In this document: positions 1-8,536 of the stretch, in pieces | Layout of the letters: each line of letters begins with the position of its first letter | How positions within the stretch are numbered: the first letter of the stretch is position 1 | Source of the DNA: Pedobacter steynii | GTDB taxonomy: Bacteria; Bacteroidota; Bacteroidia; Sphingobacteriales; Sphingobacteriaceae | Length of the DNA: 64,000 nucleotides | Direction: 5' to 3' | Assembly (NCBI RefSeq): GCF_001721645.1 | Contig: NZ_CP017141.1 | Location: 5,084,001 to 5,148,000 of the forward strand | Made by a program: the position numbers and the translations under genes | Notes under the pieces: generated by a model | What the model saw: the letters and a program-made list of their open reading frames with translations, nothing else | Told to the model about the DNA's origin: nothing | Databases searched by the model: none

Positions 1-482
1 CCGATCATTTACTAAGCATTGACGCGGATTCTTATACGCCGGTTGATGAGACTTTAATTCCAACGGGAAAAATAGAAAAACTTGCAGGTACGCCCTTTGA
101 TTTTAATAAACCAACTTTAATCGGTGCAAGAATCAATGAAAGCAATGAGCAATTGAAATACGGAAAAGGTTACGATCATAATTTTGTGTTAAGAAAAGCT
201 GCAGGTCTGCAAAAAGTGGCCACAGTGAGTAGCCCAAAAACAGGTATCGTAATGGAGATTTTAACGGAAGAGCCGGGTCTTCAGTTTTACAGCGGAAACT
301 TTTTAACAGGAGCCGAACATGATGGAAAGGGTAAAGCTAGTTATCCGCACCGTTCTGCATTTTGCCTGGAAACACAACATTTTCCTGACTCACCAAACCA
401 GCCTGCTTTTCCGACAACAACATTGAAAGCGGGACAGGAATACAAAACTGTAACAGTTTATAAGTTCTCCCTGAAGAAATAA
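1..482 (+). CDS. galM: Aldose 1-epimerase (galactose mutarotase), 3' part
   Basis: C-terminal part of a galactose mutarotase that interconverts alpha and beta anomers of galactose and related sugars. The gene runs off the left edge and the frame is open from base 3. Family motifs visible are TPVDETLIPTG, AGTPFDF, GYDHNFVL and the late LQFYSGNF stretch, which usually ends with the conserved catalytic glutamate region. The Tyr-Asp-His of GYDHN is typical of the GalM active-site region. A TTG at 153 is an internal codon, not a start. It points towards the arabinose operon and is separated from it by a bidirectional terminator, so it probably belongs to another transcription unit upstream. A cytoplasmic or periplasmic location cannot be decided without the N-terminus. 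Confidence 0.93.
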   Translation, partial: DHLLSIDADSYTPVDETLIPTGKIEKLAGTPFDFNKPTLIGARINESNEQLKYGKGYDHNFVLRKAAGLQKVATVSSPKTGIVMEILTEEPGLQFYSGNFLTGAEHDGKGKASYPHRSAFCLETQHFPDSPNQPAFPTTTLKAGQEYKTVTVYKFSLKK

Positions 483-506
483 ACAAAACGACAGGAATAA
501 AAAAAG

Positions 507-549
507 AAAAATGCCCCCAAAAAGCTAAACACTTTATGGGGGCATTTTT
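507..549. terminator. Bidirectional hairpin terminator
   Basis: Perfect 12-bp inverted repeat, left arm 507-518 and right arm 538-549, with A-run and T-run flanks and a 19-nt loop. It lies between the convergent galM and SSS symporter genes, so it can terminate both. Confidence 0.85.
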
Positions 550-579
550 ATGAGTAGAAAAATTAAGCATAGTGAAGTT

Positions 580-2265
580 CTACCAGAACTTCACATACAA
601 TGCTGCAATAAGCAATAATGTAATCACAATCAGCGCCATTGTAGATGGGGCCACCTTGAACATGGATTTATCCAGTTCGAAAGCTTTAGGATTTACCTTA
701 GGTCCCGCCAGACTCATCAGAATCATAATGGCCATGGTAAAGAAGAAAGAGAGACCCATACAGATATGGAACGGAATCTCAAAACCACCTTTACCGTTTG
801 GATAAGCGGTGTACAGGAAGGTATCATTGCCAAGCAGACCCGGAGCCATTTCATTAAAGAAAACGGAGAAGAGGAATCCGGCCAGTACACCTGCAATTGC
901 CGCACTACCAGTTGTTCTTTTCCAGAACATCCCCAGGATAAACATGGCAAATACCCCCGGACTGATAAAACCGGTATATTTCTGGATAAAGGTAAACCCA
1001 CCTTCTCCACCGATTCCCAGAAGATCGTTCCAGGTAAAGAGCACCGCTAGGATCATGCCCACAAATACGGTTGTCCTACCCACTAAAACCAGGTTCTTTT
1101 CTTCAGTACCTTTTTTAAAATACTTGGCATATATATCCAGAGTGAAGATCGTCGAAATGCTGTTTACTTTCCCGGCAAGAGAAGCCACGATTGCCGCGGT
1201 TAATGCCGCTACAGATAATCCCTTAAGACCGGTTGGTAAAAAGGTAAGTATTGCGGAATAAGCCCCGTCTTTACCACCAATCAGTTGAGGTAAATGCCCG
1301 CCTTTGTACAATACAAACGCCGCAATACCTGGCAACATCACGATCAGCGGCATCATTAGCTTTAATAGACCGGCGAAAAGAATACCTGTTCTTGCTGTTT
1401 TAAGATCTGCGCCCAAAGCACGTTGGGTGATGTATTGGTTACATCCCCAGTAGTTAAGGTTAATGATCCAGATACCGGCTACATAGGATGCCAATCCAGG
1501 GAAGGTAAGGTATTTACTGATCTCATTTTGTGTCGATTCCGCAGTAGGTTTAGGGATGATCATTTTGAAATGCTCTGGAGCATGATCCATCAATACCTGG
1601 AATCCGGCGATGGCATTGGCACCAACACCAAATTTCTGACCAACGACTGTTAAGGCAATATAAGTAGTCACCAATCCCCCGAAGATCAGTACCGCTACCT
1701 GAATCACATCGGTATAGGCCACTACTTTCATGCCTCCCAGGGAAATGATCAGCGCAAATACCGCAAGTCCGATCATGATCACATGCAGATAATCTCCACC
1801 TGTAAGGCCGTTAATGGCCACTGCACCCAGATAAAGAATAGAGGTCAGATTCACGAATACGTATAAAAACAGCCAGAAAACGGCCATAATCAGGGCAACG
1901 GATTCATTATACCTGGTCTTCAGAAACTGGGGCATGGTATAGATCTTATTCTTGAGATAGACCGGAATGAACCATACCGCAACGATAATCAGCGCGATGG
2001 CTGCAATCCATTCGTAAGCCGCTACAGCGATTCCCAGAAAGAAACCTTCGCCACTCATACCGATAAATTGTTCGGCAGAAATATTGGAGGCAATCAGGGA
2101 AGCACCAATGGCCCACCAGGTCAGCGTTCCTTCAGCCAGAAAAAACGCTTTGGCATCATGCTCGTTCTTTTTACGCTGTCGGTAGATGTAATATCCATAG
2201 CCGGAAACGACTAAAAAGTAGATGATGAAAACTACATAATCTGTAGTTACTAAATTGTTGTTCAT
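580..2265 (-). CDS. Sodium/solute symporter (SSS family), probable L-arabinose importer
   Basis: Inner-membrane Na+/sugar symporter of the SSS (SGLT) family, 561 aa, with about 14 hydrophobic segments. The first helix starts near residue 9, and the conserved WWAIGASLIASNISAEQFIG motif (around residues 50-70) belongs to the sodium/substrate site of sugar members. It is the last gene of the araB-araD-GH27-araA operon, 36 bp after araA, so the likely substrate is L-arabinose or an arabinoside released in the periplasm. That substrate is inferred from context only. A close paralogue lies at 43461-45089 beside myo-inositol oxygenase. A Bacteroidota arabinose transporter of this type is often called AraT. 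The gene ends close to the bidirectional terminator at 507-549. Confidence 0.9.
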   Translation of the reverse strand: MNNNLVTTDYVVFIIYFLVVSGYGYYIYRQRKKNEHDAKAFFLAEGTLTWWAIGASLIASNISAEQFIGMSGEGFFLGIAVAAYEWIAAIALIIVAVWFIPVYLKNKIYTMPQFLKTRYNESVALIMAVFWLFLYVFVNLTSILYLGAVAINGLTGGDYLHVIMIGLAVFALIISLGGMKVVAYTDVIQVAVLIFGGLVTTYIALTVVGQKFGVGANAIAGFQVLMDHAPEHFKMIIPKPTAESTQNEISKYLTFPGLASYVAGIWIINLNYWGCNQYITQRALGADLKTARTGILFAGLLKLMMPLIVMLPGIAAFVLYKGGHLPQLIGGKDGAYSAILTFLPTGLKGLSVAALTAAIVASLAGKVNSISTIFTLDIYAKYFKKGTEEKNLVLVGRTTVFVGMILAVLFTWNDLLGIGGEGGFTFIQKYTGFISPGVFAMFILGMFWKRTTGSAAIAGVLAGFLFSVFFNEMAPGLLGNDTFLYTAYPNGKGGFEIPFHICMGLSFFFTMAIMILMSLAGPKVNPKAFELDKSMFKVAPSTMALIVITLLLIAALYVKFW

Positions 2266-2301
2266 AGTGGCTCTATTTGGTTAGTTTGAACAGGTTTCTG
2301 A

Positions 2302-3792
2302 TTATTTATAAAAGATTTCGTTCCATTGCAGCTCATTTCTAAACTGGTTGATTTTTGTGTCGGCACCAATGTTTAGGTATTCTATGCCGGCAATGTTGGC
2401 GAAATCCAGTAAATGTGCGGTATTCAGGTTCTGACTATAAGCGGTATGGTGTGCACCTCCGGCATAAATCCAGGCTGCACATCCCGTTTTCATATCAGGA
2501 AGTGGTTTCCATAAAACCTGTGCAACAGGTAATTTTGGCAATTGGTGCTCCGGTTCCACGGCTTCCACTTCGTTTACGAGCAGGCGGAATCGATTGCCCA
2601 TATCGATAATAGAGGCGTTGAGTGCATTTCCGGCGGCTACACTGAAAATCAGTCTGGCAGGGTCTGCTTTGCCTCCAATACCAAGGGGATGTACTTCCAG
2701 TCGTGGTTTTTCATTAGCCAGAGAAGCATCAACTTCCAGCATATGTGAGCCCAATACCATGGAGTTGGCGGGGTCAAAATGATAGGTGTAATCTTCCATA
2801 AAGGCATTTCCTCCGGGTAATCCGGCACCCATTACTTTACAGGCACGTACCAGTGCTGCAGTTTTCCAGTCGCCTTCTCCGGCAAATCCGTATCCCTCGG
2901 CCATTAACCGTTGGGCGGCAATACCAGGCAATTGAATCATGCCATGCAAATCTTCAAAAGTATCGCTGAAACCTTTAAAATTGCCCTCCTCCAGGAATTT
3001 CTTAAGGCCAAGTTCTATTTTTGCGGCTTCATAAACAGAGCTGTGTCTGTCGCCACCAGGCAGCAGGTCGGCGGTCATGATGTAACTCGCCTGGTAAACT
3101 TTCAGGAGCTCCTGAATCGATTCTTCAGAAATGCTGTTGATCACCGCAACAAGGTCACCGATGCCATAGGTATTGACCTGAAAACCAAACTTCAGTTCGG
3201 CTTCTACTTTGTCGCCATCCGTAACAGCTACATAACGCATATTGTCGCCAAAACGGGCAAATTTAGCGCCCTGCCAGTCGTGCCAGCCGGCTGCCGCTCT
3301 GGTCCAGATATCAATTTCCTTTAATACTTCCGGGTCCTGCCAGTGTCCCACCACCACCTTTCTGTCTTTACGCATCCGGGTCACCATAAATCCAAATTCA
3401 CGATCGCCATGAGCACTTTGGTTGAGGTTCATAAAATCCATATCAATGGTACTCCATGGAATGTCACGGTTGAACTGGGTATGCAGGTGAAGCAGCGGTT
3501 TTTGAAGGATATTTAAGCCTCTGATCCACATTTTTGCAGGAGAGAAAGTATGCATCCAGGTGATTACGCCAATACAATTTGCCGTGATATTGGCCTGTTG
3601 TAACGTTTCAAATATCTCCTCCGGTGTTTTTACTACGGGTTTATATACGACCTTAACGGGGATCTGCGGTGCAGTATCCAGCGATCCGGCAACTTGCTGT
3701 GCATGTTCCGCTACTTGTTTTAAGGTTTCTTCCCCGTACAGGTGCTGGCTTCCGGTAATGAACCAGACTTCTAATTCTTTTAAGTTGATCAT
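2302..3792 (-). CDS. araA: L-arabinose isomerase
   Basis: Cytoplasmic isomerase converting L-arabinose to L-ribulose. At 496 aa it has the usual family length. It starts with the typical [13 protein letters not shown] segment, followed by the [18 protein letters not shown] region. The metal and catalytic positions of the family are present: Glu in GFAGEGDW (about residue 305), Glu in HMLEV, His in [10 protein letters not shown] and His in GGAHHTAYS, matching Glu306, Glu333, His350 and His450 of the E. coli enzyme. It lies 38 bp downstream of GH27 and 36 bp upstream of the symporter, so it is fourth in a five-gene operon. It is expected to follow AraR control through the operator upstream of araB. 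Confidence 0.97.
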   Translation of the reverse strand: MINLKELEVWFITGSQHLYGEETLKQVAEHAQQVAGSLDTAPQIPVKVVYKPVVKTPEEIFETLQQANITANCIGVITWMHTFSPAKMWIRGLNILQKPLLHLHTQFNRDIPWSTIDMDFMNLNQSAHGDREFGFMVTRMRKDRKVVVGHWQDPEVLKEIDIWTRAAAGWHDWQGAKFARFGDNMRYVAVTDGDKVEAELKFGFQVNTYGIGDLVAVINSISEESIQELLKVYQASYIMTADLLPGGDRHSSVYEAAKIELGLKKFLEEGNFKGFSDTFEDLHGMIQLPGIAAQRLMAEGYGFAGEGDWKTAALVRACKVMGAGLPGGNAFMEDYTYHFDPANSMVLGSHMLEVDASLANEKPRLEVHPLGIGGKADPARLIFSVAAGNALNASIIDMGNRFRLLVNEVEAVEPEHQLPKLPVAQVLWKPLPDMKTGCAAWIYAGGAHHTAYSQNLNTAHLLDFANIAGIEYLNIGADTKINQFRNELQWNEIFYK

Positions 3793-3830
3793 ATTTCGTT
3801 GGTTGTCTTAATTATATTTAGGTCTTTTGA

Positions 3831-5186
3831 TTATTTAATTGCTGAAATCCGGTACAAGCCTGCTCCATGTTTATTGATGCTTGCGGTAAAGTTGCCCTTA
3901 GCGGTGCCTTTGTCTGTCTTGCTCCATAGGTCTCTGACTTTACAGGACCCGCTAAAACCAAGGTCGTTCAGATTTACAGCGATCTCTATAGGCTGATCAG
4001 CATCACCAGGATTAAAAAGTGCGACATACTTATCACCGGTTTTCGGATCATCTGCTACCCAGCAGATCCCGTACTCATTACGGAACAGCTGTTTGTTGTT
4101 GCTGCTGCTGTTCAGCACATGAATTACTTCCGGGTTGTTCAGCAGTGATAAGGTAAAGGCATCATTGCTGGGCAGATCGCCGCCAAACATCAATGGAGAG
4201 CGGAATATGGTCCAGAGGGTCATCAGGGTATACTGCTCATCTTTGGTAAATGCGCTCATCCTGGGATTTCCACGTTCAGCCCGGATCCCGATTTTTCCGA
4301 GAGGAAGCATATCCCCGTCCGGCCAGGCACCAGCTGCACGATATTTGTTCCAGCGCTCAAATACTTCGAAATGATCTTTCAGCATAGGCCAGTTGTCCCA
4401 GAAGTCGTCCACCGTGCGCCACATATTGGCATGTCCCTGAACATGGGAAGCACTGGCTATGGGAGTTTCTCCGGGGGAGGTACTCAATACGATTTTTCTC
4501 CCCGTCAATGCAATCGCTTTACGGATCATTTCCACTTCTGCGGTATGGTAAGGCCTGGAAAGGTCATCTACCTTTATGAAATCCACGCCCCAGGAGGCAT
4601 ATAGTTTGAATAAAGAATTGTAATATTCCTGGGCACCATCACGCCCAGCTACTACAGTGTACATATCGCGCAGCCACTGACACTGCAATTCTGTACTGTA
4701 AATGTCTTTCGCAGTTGCCTTACTTCCCATAATGGGCAGGTTGCGTTTTACGGCTTCAACCGGAATACCCCGCATGATATGGATGCCGAATTTCAATCCT
4801 TTCTTATGAATATAGTCTGCCAATGGCTTAAACCCTTTACCACCAGCTGCAGAAGGGAAACGGTTTACTGCGGGTTGAAACCTGCCATATTCATCAAGTA
4901 CATAATCCGGATTGGTCTCATTATACCCATGTGCTTTGTCATTGCCTACATACCAGCGGATATCTACGATCACATATTCCCATCCAAAAGCCTTCAGGTT
5001 TTTAGACATATAATCTGCATTGGCTTTTACTTCTGATTCCACTACGGTAGGACCAAAGCAATCCCAGCTGTTCCAGCCCATAGGAGGCGTCTTTGCCCAG
5101 TCATGAAAGTCTTTTTGCTGTGCCTTTACGGTGGCCAGTGTTCCAAACAGGAACGCTGTTGCCAATACGATTTTTTTACTGACCAT
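3831..5186 (-). CDS. GH27 glycosidase, alpha-galactosidase or beta-L-arabinopyranosidase
   Basis: Secreted GH27 clan D enzyme, about 451 aa. The N-terminus MVSKKIVLATAFLFG...VKAQQ is a good signal peptide. The catalytic barrel opens with TPPMGWNSWDCFG, the family signature. The nucleophile Asp is in IKVDD (about residue 207), and a second acidic site is in MWRTVDDFWDNW. A C-terminal beta domain follows from about residue 360. The reading frame is open to 5216, but that codon is TTG. ATG codons are at 5204 and 5186; 5186 gives the compact signal peptide and overlaps the araD stop by 11 bp. A retaining GH27 inside an arabinose catabolic operon suggests beta-L-arabinopyranosidase, which is known in this family, rather than plain alpha-galactosidase. 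The substrate is inferred. Confidence 0.88.
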   Translation of the reverse strand: MVSKKIVLATAFLFGTLATVKAQQKDFHDWAKTPPMGWNSWDCFGPTVVESEVKANADYMSKNLKAFGWEYVIVDIRWYVGNDKAHGYNETNPDYVLDEYGRFQPAVNRFPSAAGGKGFKPLADYIHKKGLKFGIHIMRGIPVEAVKRNLPIMGSKATAKDIYSTELQCQWLRDMYTVVAGRDGAQEYYNSLFKLYASWGVDFIKVDDLSRPYHTAEVEMIRKAIALTGRKIVLSTSPGETPIASASHVQGHANMWRTVDDFWDNWPMLKDHFEVFERWNKYRAAGAWPDGDMLPLGKIGIRAERGNPRMSAFTKDEQYTLMTLWTIFRSPLMFGGDLPSNDAFTLSLLNNPEVIHVLNSSSNNKQLFRNEYGICWVADDPKTGDKYVALFNPGDADQPIEIAVNLNDLGFSGSCKVRDLWSKTDKGTAKGNFTASINKHGAGLYRISAIK

Positions 5187-5874
5187 AATAACTGTCCGGA
5201 CCATGTTTACGTTCAAAATGTTTTTTAATTAATGCAGCTTTCAATTTTGGCGACTGCGGATTAATCTGATTGGTCAGCATAGCCATTTGTGCTACAGATT
5301 CCAGTACAGCGCTATTATACACTGCTTTTTCTGCGGTCTTCCCCCAGGTAAATGGAGCATGATTTCCAACCAGGATCATTTCGACTTCATGATGACTATA
5401 GCCGAGTTCTTTAAAATGGTTAATGATCTGGAAACCGGTTTCATACTCATAATTTCCTTTGATCATTTCATCATTCATCGGTGGGGCGCAAGGAATATCC
5501 ACCGTCAGGTGATCAGCATGGGTGGTCCCAAAAATAGGAACATCCATTTGCGCCTGAGCCCAGGAAGTGGCATAAGTAGAATGCGTGTGTACAATGCCAT
5601 TTATGCCATCCCAATGCTTGTAAAGGACGGCATGGGTTTGGGTATCTGAGGATGGTCTGAGTGATCCCTCGATGGTATTTCCGTCAAAATCTACGATCAC
5701 CATTTTATCTGGCGAAAGATCTTTGTAGGGCACCCCACTTGGTTTAATGGCAAAAACGCCCTCATCCCGGTCGGCCGCACTCACATTTCCGAAAGTAAAA
5801 AGTACCAGGTTTAGCCTTGGTAGCTCCATGTTGGCCTCGTAGGCCATTTCACGTATGTTTTTATAACTGCTCAT
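5176..5874 (-). CDS. araD: L-ribulose-5-phosphate 4-epimerase
   Basis: Cytoplasmic class II aldolase-fold enzyme, 232 aa, converting L-ribulose 5-phosphate to D-xylulose 5-phosphate. The zinc ligands are visible: His96 and His98 in VHTHSTYATSW and His172 in GNHAPFTWG, one residue off the E. coli numbers 95, 97 and 171. The Asp in THADHLTVD supports the epimerase rather than fuculose aldolase subgroup. The ATG at 5874 overlaps the araB end by 14 bp and its stop overlaps the GH27 start, so the three genes look translationally coupled. Confidence 0.96.
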   Translation of the reverse strand: MSSYKNIREMAYEANMELPRLNLVLFTFGNVSAADRDEGVFAIKPSGVPYKDLSPDKMVIVDFDGNTIEGSLRPSSDTQTHAVLYKHWDGINGIVHTHSTYATSWAQAQMDVPIFGTTHADHLTVDIPCAPPMNDEMIKGNYEYETGFQIINHFKELGYSHHEVEMILVGNHAPFTWGKTAEKAVYNSAVLESVAQMAMLTNQINPQSPKLKAALIKKHFERKHGPDSYYGQ

Positions 5875-7576
5875 GATAGCTTGGTTTGATATCTTTCTGA
5901 TGATGGTGTTCCAGGTAATTGCCTAAGGCCAGGTATTCCTGGTATTGTTTGCGGTATCGCGCTATATTTTTCTGATTTGGCTGATATTCTGCTTCGAATC
6001 CTGTGCCCATTGCTTCCATTGCCGCTTCAATATTTGGATGAATTCCAGCCGCTACAGCTGCAAACATGGCGGCTCCCAATGCGCAGGTATGCTCAAACCG
6101 GTGAATTCTGATGGGCATTTCCAATACGTCTGCCATCATCTGCATGATGTAAGGTGATTTTTTGGCTACTCCGCCTATGCCGATAATACCTTCTACCGGT
6201 ACACCCTGATCTCTGAAACGTTCAACGATACACTTGGCACCAAAACAGGTCGCCGCTACCAGGGCCCGGAAAATACGGGGGGCATCGCTGCCCAGGCTTA
6301 AGCTGGTGATAGCTCCTTTGAGTTCCTGATTGGCATCTGGAGTTCGTCTGCCATTTAACCAGTCAACAGCCAGCTCTCCTGACTCTTCATCAGTCAATAG
6401 CTGGGCTTGTTCGCTTAGACGGGAAATAATTTTCGATTCCAATTCCTCTTTTAAAGCAATAGCAGTTGCTCCATCAATCAGAGCAGATGCAGAAAGCAAT
6501 TGATTTAAAGGCCAGCTGATTAAGTTTTTAAACCAGGCATATACATCACCAAAGGCCGATTGGCCTGCTTCCAGCCCCATCATTCCCGGAATAACAGAGC
6601 CGTTTACTTGTCCGCAGATGCCCTTTACCAGTCTGCCATCAAGGTCGGCAGAAGGAGCAATCAGGATGTCGCAGGTACTGGTACCCATGATTTTACATAG
6701 GTGATAAGGGGCGATTTGTCCACCCACTGCACCCATATGTGCGTCAAATGCACCTACTCCAACTACTACCTCAGTGGATAATCCTAAACGGGTTGCCCAT
6801 TCCTCACTCAATATCCCCGCTGCCTCATCTGAAGTATGGGTGTCCTGAAAAAGTCTTTCCCTGAATCCGGACAATAGGGGATCCAGCTGACTGAAAAATT
6901 CATCAGGTGGAAGGCCGTCAAACTGTTCCGCCCAAAGGGCTTTATGTCCGGCCGCACAGCGACTTCTTTTCATCTTCAGGACATTATTGCCCCCGGTAAG
7001 CAGGAAGGGAATCCAGTCGCAGTGTTCTACCCAGGAAAAGGCAGCATCGCGGACAGCTGTATCTGCCCTTAATACGTGAAGAAGTTTTGCCCAGAACCAT
7101 TCTGAAGAATAAATCCCGCCAACATATTGAAGGTAATTGGTCTCAAATTTAGTTGCGTGTTCATTAATTTCTGCAGCTTCCCTGATTCCGGTATGGTCTT
7201 TCCAGAGCACGAACATGGCATTTGGATTTTCTTCAAAACCGGGGGTAAGCGCCAGAGGCGTTCCGGTTTTGTCGACAGCTACAGGGCTGGAGCCTGTGGT
7301 ATCCACAGAAATTCCTTTTATAGCGCTGGCTATACTGGAACCACCAGCTTTTGCGATACAATCTTTAACCGTATGCTCCAATCCCTCGATATAGTCCAGC
7401 GGATGTTGTCTGAACTGATTTGAGGAGGGGTCACAATACAGGTTTTTCTGCCATCTTTTATAATAGTAGACAGATGAGGAGAGCTCGGCTCCATTTTCGG
7501 CGTTTACAATTACAGAACGCACAGAGTCGGAGCCGTAATCAATACCGATGACATATTTGGTTAGTTTCATGGTCAT
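5861..7576 (-). CDS. araB: Ribulokinase
   Basis: FGGY-family sugar kinase, 571 aa, phosphorylating L-ribulose in the cytoplasm. The N-terminal ATPase lobe starts with VIGIDYGSDSVRSVIV (phosphate loop). The ribulokinase-type segment YCDPSSNQFRQHP follows, and the catalytic Asp lies in GVGAFDAHMGAVGG. The C-terminal lobe has GLEAGQSAFGDVYAWF and the late GIGGVAKKSPYIMQMMADV region. The length and these motifs fit AraB rather than xylulokinase or glycerol kinase. It is the first gene of the catabolic operon. A perfect inverted repeat at 7580-7604 lies just upstream of its ATG. Alternative ATGs are at 7576 and 7570. Confidence 0.96.
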   Translation of the reverse strand: MTMKLTKYVIGIDYGSDSVRSVIVNAENGAELSSSVYYYKRWQKNLYCDPSSNQFRQHPLDYIEGLEHTVKDCIAKAGGSSIASAIKGISVDTTGSSPVAVDKTGTPLALTPGFEENPNAMFVLWKDHTGIREAAEINEHATKFETNYLQYVGGIYSSEWFWAKLLHVLRADTAVRDAAFSWVEHCDWIPFLLTGGNNVLKMKRSRCAAGHKALWAEQFDGLPPDEFFSQLDPLLSGFRERLFQDTHTSDEAAGILSEEWATRLGLSTEVVVGVGAFDAHMGAVGGQIAPYHLCKIMGTSTCDILIAPSADLDGRLVKGICGQVNGSVIPGMMGLEAGQSAFGDVYAWFKNLISWPLNQLLSASALIDGATAIALKEELESKIISRLSEQAQLLTDEESGELAVDWLNGRRTPDANQELKGAITSLSLGSDAPRIFRALVAATCFGAKCIVERFRDQGVPVEGIIGIGGVAKKSPYIMQMMADVLEMPIRIHRFEHTCALGAAMFAAVAAGIHPNIEAAMEAMGTGFEAEYQPNQKNIARYRKQYQEYLALGNYLEHHHQKDIKPSYHEQL

Positions 7577-7579
7577 TAC

Positions 7580-7604
7580 AATAAACGTCTAATTAACGTT
7601 TATT
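7580..7604. promoter_or_regulatory. Candidate AraR operator of the araB operon
   Basis: Perfect inverted repeat with 9-bp arms AATAAACGT and ACGTTTATT around a 7-bp spacer. It lies 4 bp upstream of the araB start codon and downstream of araR. It belongs to the TAANCGT-N7-ACGNTTA set found at six places in the window. Its position at the start of the operon fits repression of initiation or early elongation. Confidence 0.75.
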
Positions 7605-7652
7605 TTTTTGACAAATGAAAATTATTGTGAAATTTCTTTCAGATTGCCTGGA

Positions 7653-8363
7653 TTACATACTAATCAGATGCTCTGGATTAGGGATGAAATTCAGGAAAGA
7701 TTGGAACTTGGCTTTGTATTTATTTTTATCAAGTGTATAATAAAAAGCTCCCCGTTTGGAGTTGGATTTATCTTTTTCCGTGAGTTTGATGAGCAGGTCG
7801 GTAGAGTTGACTTTACGGATAAAATTCCGGTTGTCGATCTTGGTGTTGTATACCTGTTCATAAAGATTCTGCAATTGAGGAATGGTAAACTTTTTCGGCA
7901 GCAACTCAAATAGGATAGGGTGTAAGGCCGCTTTGTAACGAATTCTTTTTTTAGCTTCTTCAACCATTAAGTCATGATCAAAGATGAGGGAGGGAGCTTC
8001 ATTAATCAAAAACCATTCTGCATGGTAGCTGTCGCTGATCTGTGTTTTGTATTTATTGATGTCTATCAAAGCAAAGTAGGCCACAGATATGGTACGTTCT
8101 ATCGGGTCTCTTTCCGGACTTCCATAAGCTTTCAGTTGCTCCAGGTATAAATCTTTAAGGCCGGTCAGCTGATAGAGAATGCGTTCTGCCGCGCCATATA
8201 AGTTTTCATTAGCTTCCACAAAACCACCCATCAGACTCCATTGGTCTTTCGCCGGCTGGAAACCTCTTTTGATAAGTAATATTTTCAATTGTTCGCCGTC
8301 GAAGCCAAAGATGATGCAGTCGACCGCAACCAGAACGCGTGTCTGTTCAGTATAGGTAATCAT
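7653..8363 (-). CDS. araR: Nudix-type transcriptional regulator of arabinose use (AraR)
   Basis: 236 aa protein with an N-terminal Nudix fold (residues about 8-145) and a C-terminal winged-helix domain (about 150-230). The Nudix box starts at G47 and keeps E53 and R61, but the metal-binding glutamates of the REUXEE core are replaced (I62, Q65, L66), so hydrolysis is unlikely. This fits the NrtR/AraR class, in which the Nudix domain binds a sugar ligand and the wHTH binds DNA. A Nudix-family AraR that senses L-arabinose is established in Bacteroides. The gene lies directly upstream of araB and divergent from the GH43 operon, with a candidate operator at 8424-8444 in the shared region and another between araR and araB. 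Candidate sites also precede PUL1, the AraC gene and the second GH51. Confidence 0.9.
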   Translation of the reverse strand: MITYTEQTRVLVAVDCIIFGFDGEQLKILLIKRGFQPAKDQWSLMGGFVEANENLYGAAERILYQLTGLKDLYLEQLKAYGSPERDPIERTISVAYFALIDINKYKTQISDSYHAEWFLINEAPSLIFDHDLMVEEAKKRIRYKAALHPILFELLPKKFTIPQLQNLYEQVYNTKIDNRNFIRKVNSTDLLIKLTEKDKSNSKRGAFYYTLDKNKYKAKFQSFLNFIPNPEHLISM

Positions 8364-8423
8364 ATAGAGGGTATATTTATCAAAAGCAATTTATAAAAAT
8401 TTAAGGCAAAGCTACAAAAATAA

Positions 8424-8444
8424 TAATCGTTGATTTGACGTTTA
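8424..8444. promoter_or_regulatory. Candidate AraR operator, araR/GH43 divergent region
   Basis: TAATCGT-TGATTTG-ACGTTTA; 6 of 7 arm positions are symmetric and the spacer is 7 bp. The spacer end TTTG is also a plausible -33 box for the rightward promoter, so binding would block it. It could also serve araR autoregulation. Confidence 0.7.
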
Positions 8445-8464
8445 ATATTTAATTCCTACATTAG
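8434..8464 (+). promoter_or_regulatory. Candidate promoter of the GH43-GH51-GH43-GH105 operon
   Basis: TTTG at 8434-8437, a 19-nt spacer, then TACATTAG at 8457-8464, close to the Bacteroidota -33/-7 consensus TTTG and TAnnTTTG. The same arrangement (TTTG, 19 nt, TACATTCG) occurs at 57567-57597 before the second GH51. Confidence 0.55.
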
Positions 8465-8536
8465 CCTTGGTCGGACTGAAAGCCTGAAGGCTCCTTTTCG
8501 AACACAACCAGATCACCAACGAAACCAGAACCAAGT

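Noticed and set aside
153-155. TTG start of a 109-codon ORF in galM
   Set aside because: The frame is open upstream to the window edge with conserved mutarotase sequence, so the TTG is an internal Leu codon.
580-1653. Plus-strand ORFs of 76-150 codons inside the SSS symporter
   Set aside because: They lie wholly within a strongly conserved minus-strand gene and have no recognisable domains; they are shadow frames.
5205-5216. TTG start of GH27 at 5216
   Set aside because: ATG codons at 5204 and 5186 give cleaner signal peptides and shorter overlap with araD.
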